64,000 nucleotides of DNA from assembly GCA_008694505.1 (NCBI GenBank), contig VZDJ01000623.1, forward strand, positions 3,406,442 to 3,470,441, in the 5' to 3' direction. This stretch comes from Cyanoderma ruficeps. Its lineage: Eukaryota > Chordata > Aves > Passeriformes > Timaliidae. The notes under the pieces are model-generated. The model saw only the letters and a program-made list of their open reading frames with translations. It did no database searches and was not told the origin of the DNA. Positions within the stretch are counted from its first letter, which is position 1. Each line of letters opens with the position of its first letter. The translations under genes and the position numbers were made by a program. Shown piece after piece: positions 62,634-64,000 of this stretch.

Positions 62634-63899
62634 CCAGAGGTTTCAGAGGTCACATCAGACAATGAGGTCTGGTTGAAGTGCTCTTGAGTGATGAACATGA
62701 TAGAAAATGCTGATTTCAGTAACTGTAGAAGAATGGGCTGGTAAATAAGGTTTGGGGTAAAATATGTGATAGACCAAAAGTTCATTATGGAGCTGAGAGC
62801 TCTCTTGCCTCTGACACAGCTGAGACAGCTCCATACAGTCTGTTAGGGAACAGGGTAGGATAAACAGAACATGGGCTTATACCTTATATCAGGTATTTTC
62901 TTTGGTGAAATATACAGCAGGATGGAATTCCCTGTATTTTAAACACATAATCTGTGCCCTTCAGCTTTGTGCCTCATCTTTTTTAAAACTGGAAAGCATG
63001 GAATGAATGTTTCTAACCTTTGTTCTTGAGGAATAAGCTTTCATATGTGGAATTCCAAAATGCAGATGAAAAATATAAAATTAAATAAGACCCCAAACTC
63101 AATGAAACACAACCTTTCTGTTAATATGGTTTTTAAGCCAATATCACTAGAGAAAGAAAATTACTCATATTTTGACTGTATGGATCTGTCAATCTATTAT
63201 AACACAGAATTTAAAGGAGCCTTTTCTCATACGATGCTTCATCTGTCTGTGAGTTGAAATGCAATTAACATACATGCGGTGTTGGACTCTGTATTGGTAA
63301 AAGCACAACTTGAATGCAATTGAGACCTGTAGAAAAATAAGAAAGGGGAAATTCAGGAGGAAGAATTCAATTTCACTTTGTCTGTGGTTCAGATCTGACC
63401 TGAGGTGTCAAGCAGGCTGTGTAACAGAATCCACAACAATTCAACAGACTCTCTATGGACAGAACAGGTCCACAGTGGAAAAAGATTGAAAAATTAATTC
63501 CATCTGCCTGTAAGAGGAGGCAAATGTCACTGAGTTAGGAAAAACAGAGAAGGGGTCATTACTGAGGACTCACTGGGCATGGTCTAATCTGTGCACATCA
63601 AGAGAAGAAACACAGACAGAGACGTATCAACATCTTTCCTTCTCTCTGACTAAGAACATGTTTTATAAACAAATGCATCTTGCATACACTGTTTAATTTA
63701 GATCCTGTCAGCTTTCTTATCACAAACTCCTGCTTTCTTGTGGCTTTTAATGACATCTCTTGGATGCCCTCTCCCAGGCTGAGCAGCTGCAGCAGGTTGG
63801 CTGACTCCCCGCCCCCAAGAATTGGGAAACAGAAGATGCACCTCTGTGGGGAGAGCACAATCCGTGTGGGATTTCAGAGTGCCTTCTAGCAGTGCATCA
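62634..63899. other. Unique non-coding sequence
   Basis: AT-rich sequence without recognised genes or repeats before the CR1 at the right edge. Confidence 0.45.
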
Positions 63900-64000
63900 G
63901 AGAATCACAGAATAGGCAATAGACTCACAGAATAGAATTGGGTTAGAAGGCACCTTTAAAAATCACTTGGTTCCAACCCACCTGCCTTGGGCAGGGAACC
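63900..64000 (-). mobile_element. CR1 retrotransposon 3' end, reverse orientation, cut by window edge
   Basis: Read on the plus strand it starts with the reversed terminal repeat ('agaatcacagaatagg', 'ctcacagaatagaattggg') and then the reversed CR1 tail ('ttagaaggcacctttaaaaa', 'ggttccaacccacctgcct', 'tgggcagggaacc'). This is the only CR1 here in minus orientation. The element continues beyond the window, so its length is unknown. Confidence 0.9.

Noticed and set aside
1..64000. CRISPR array, operon, phage or other prokaryotic system
   Set aside because: No regularly spaced repeats and no dense gene packing; the CR1, MIR and CpG-island content show vertebrate DNA.

Overview
This window looks like a stretch of bird nuclear genome that is almost entirely non-coding: a gene desert or the inside of very long introns. 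Three things seen in the sequence point to a bird. First, there are several 5'-truncated CR1 retrotransposon 3' ends, the best with the typical 'ATTCTATG' tandem terminus. Second, there are relics of sauropsid/amniote repeats (MIR-type CORE-SINEs and MITE-like elements opening with 'GGGCCAAATCCTGATC'). Third, there is a retroviral-type LTR of a kind I associate with songbird genomes. A passerine is my best guess, but that rests on the LTR and general texture, not on a diagnostic gene.

I recognise no protein-coding gene. All open reading frames are short (the longest is 170 codons), none resembles a protein family I know, and their lengths fit chance in 64 kb of six-frame sequence. No tRNA, rRNA, CRISPR array or known microRNA was recognised, and bacterial-style operons are not expected here.

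Layout. 1-25 kb is mostly unique AT-rich sequence, with CR1 fragments near 1.2 kb, 14.8-15.2 kb and 19.7-20.0 kb, MIR relics near 11.9 and 20.1 kb, an AT-rich block at 12.34-12.77 kb that looks like a conserved non-coding element, and a 65-nt pure purine run at 23.4 kb. 25.5-31.4 kb holds an LTR-like element (25.75-26.17 kb) and an unusual inverted-repeat element with an LTR-like core on the minus strand (30.98-31.35 kb). 33.8-35.0 kb has a MITE-like relic and an old CR1. 35.4-36.6 kb is the one clear CpG-rich block; it is the best promoter candidate in the window and contains a perfect TTACGTAA bZIP palindrome. Near 40.05-40.26 kb a second smaller GC-rich patch carries a near-perfect RFX X-box palindrome. 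40-64 kb is again unique AT-rich sequence with microsatellites, a MIR relic (45.7 kb), the best-preserved CR1 (52.05-52.49 kb), one ambiguous base in a T tract (62,630), and a CR1 in reverse orientation running off the right edge.

If the window has a function, it is most likely regulatory: a CpG-island promoter for a transcript whose other exons lie elsewhere, with scattered putative enhancers. I found no convincing undescribed multi-gene system. The most unusual structure is the inverted-repeat LTR-like element at 31 kb.
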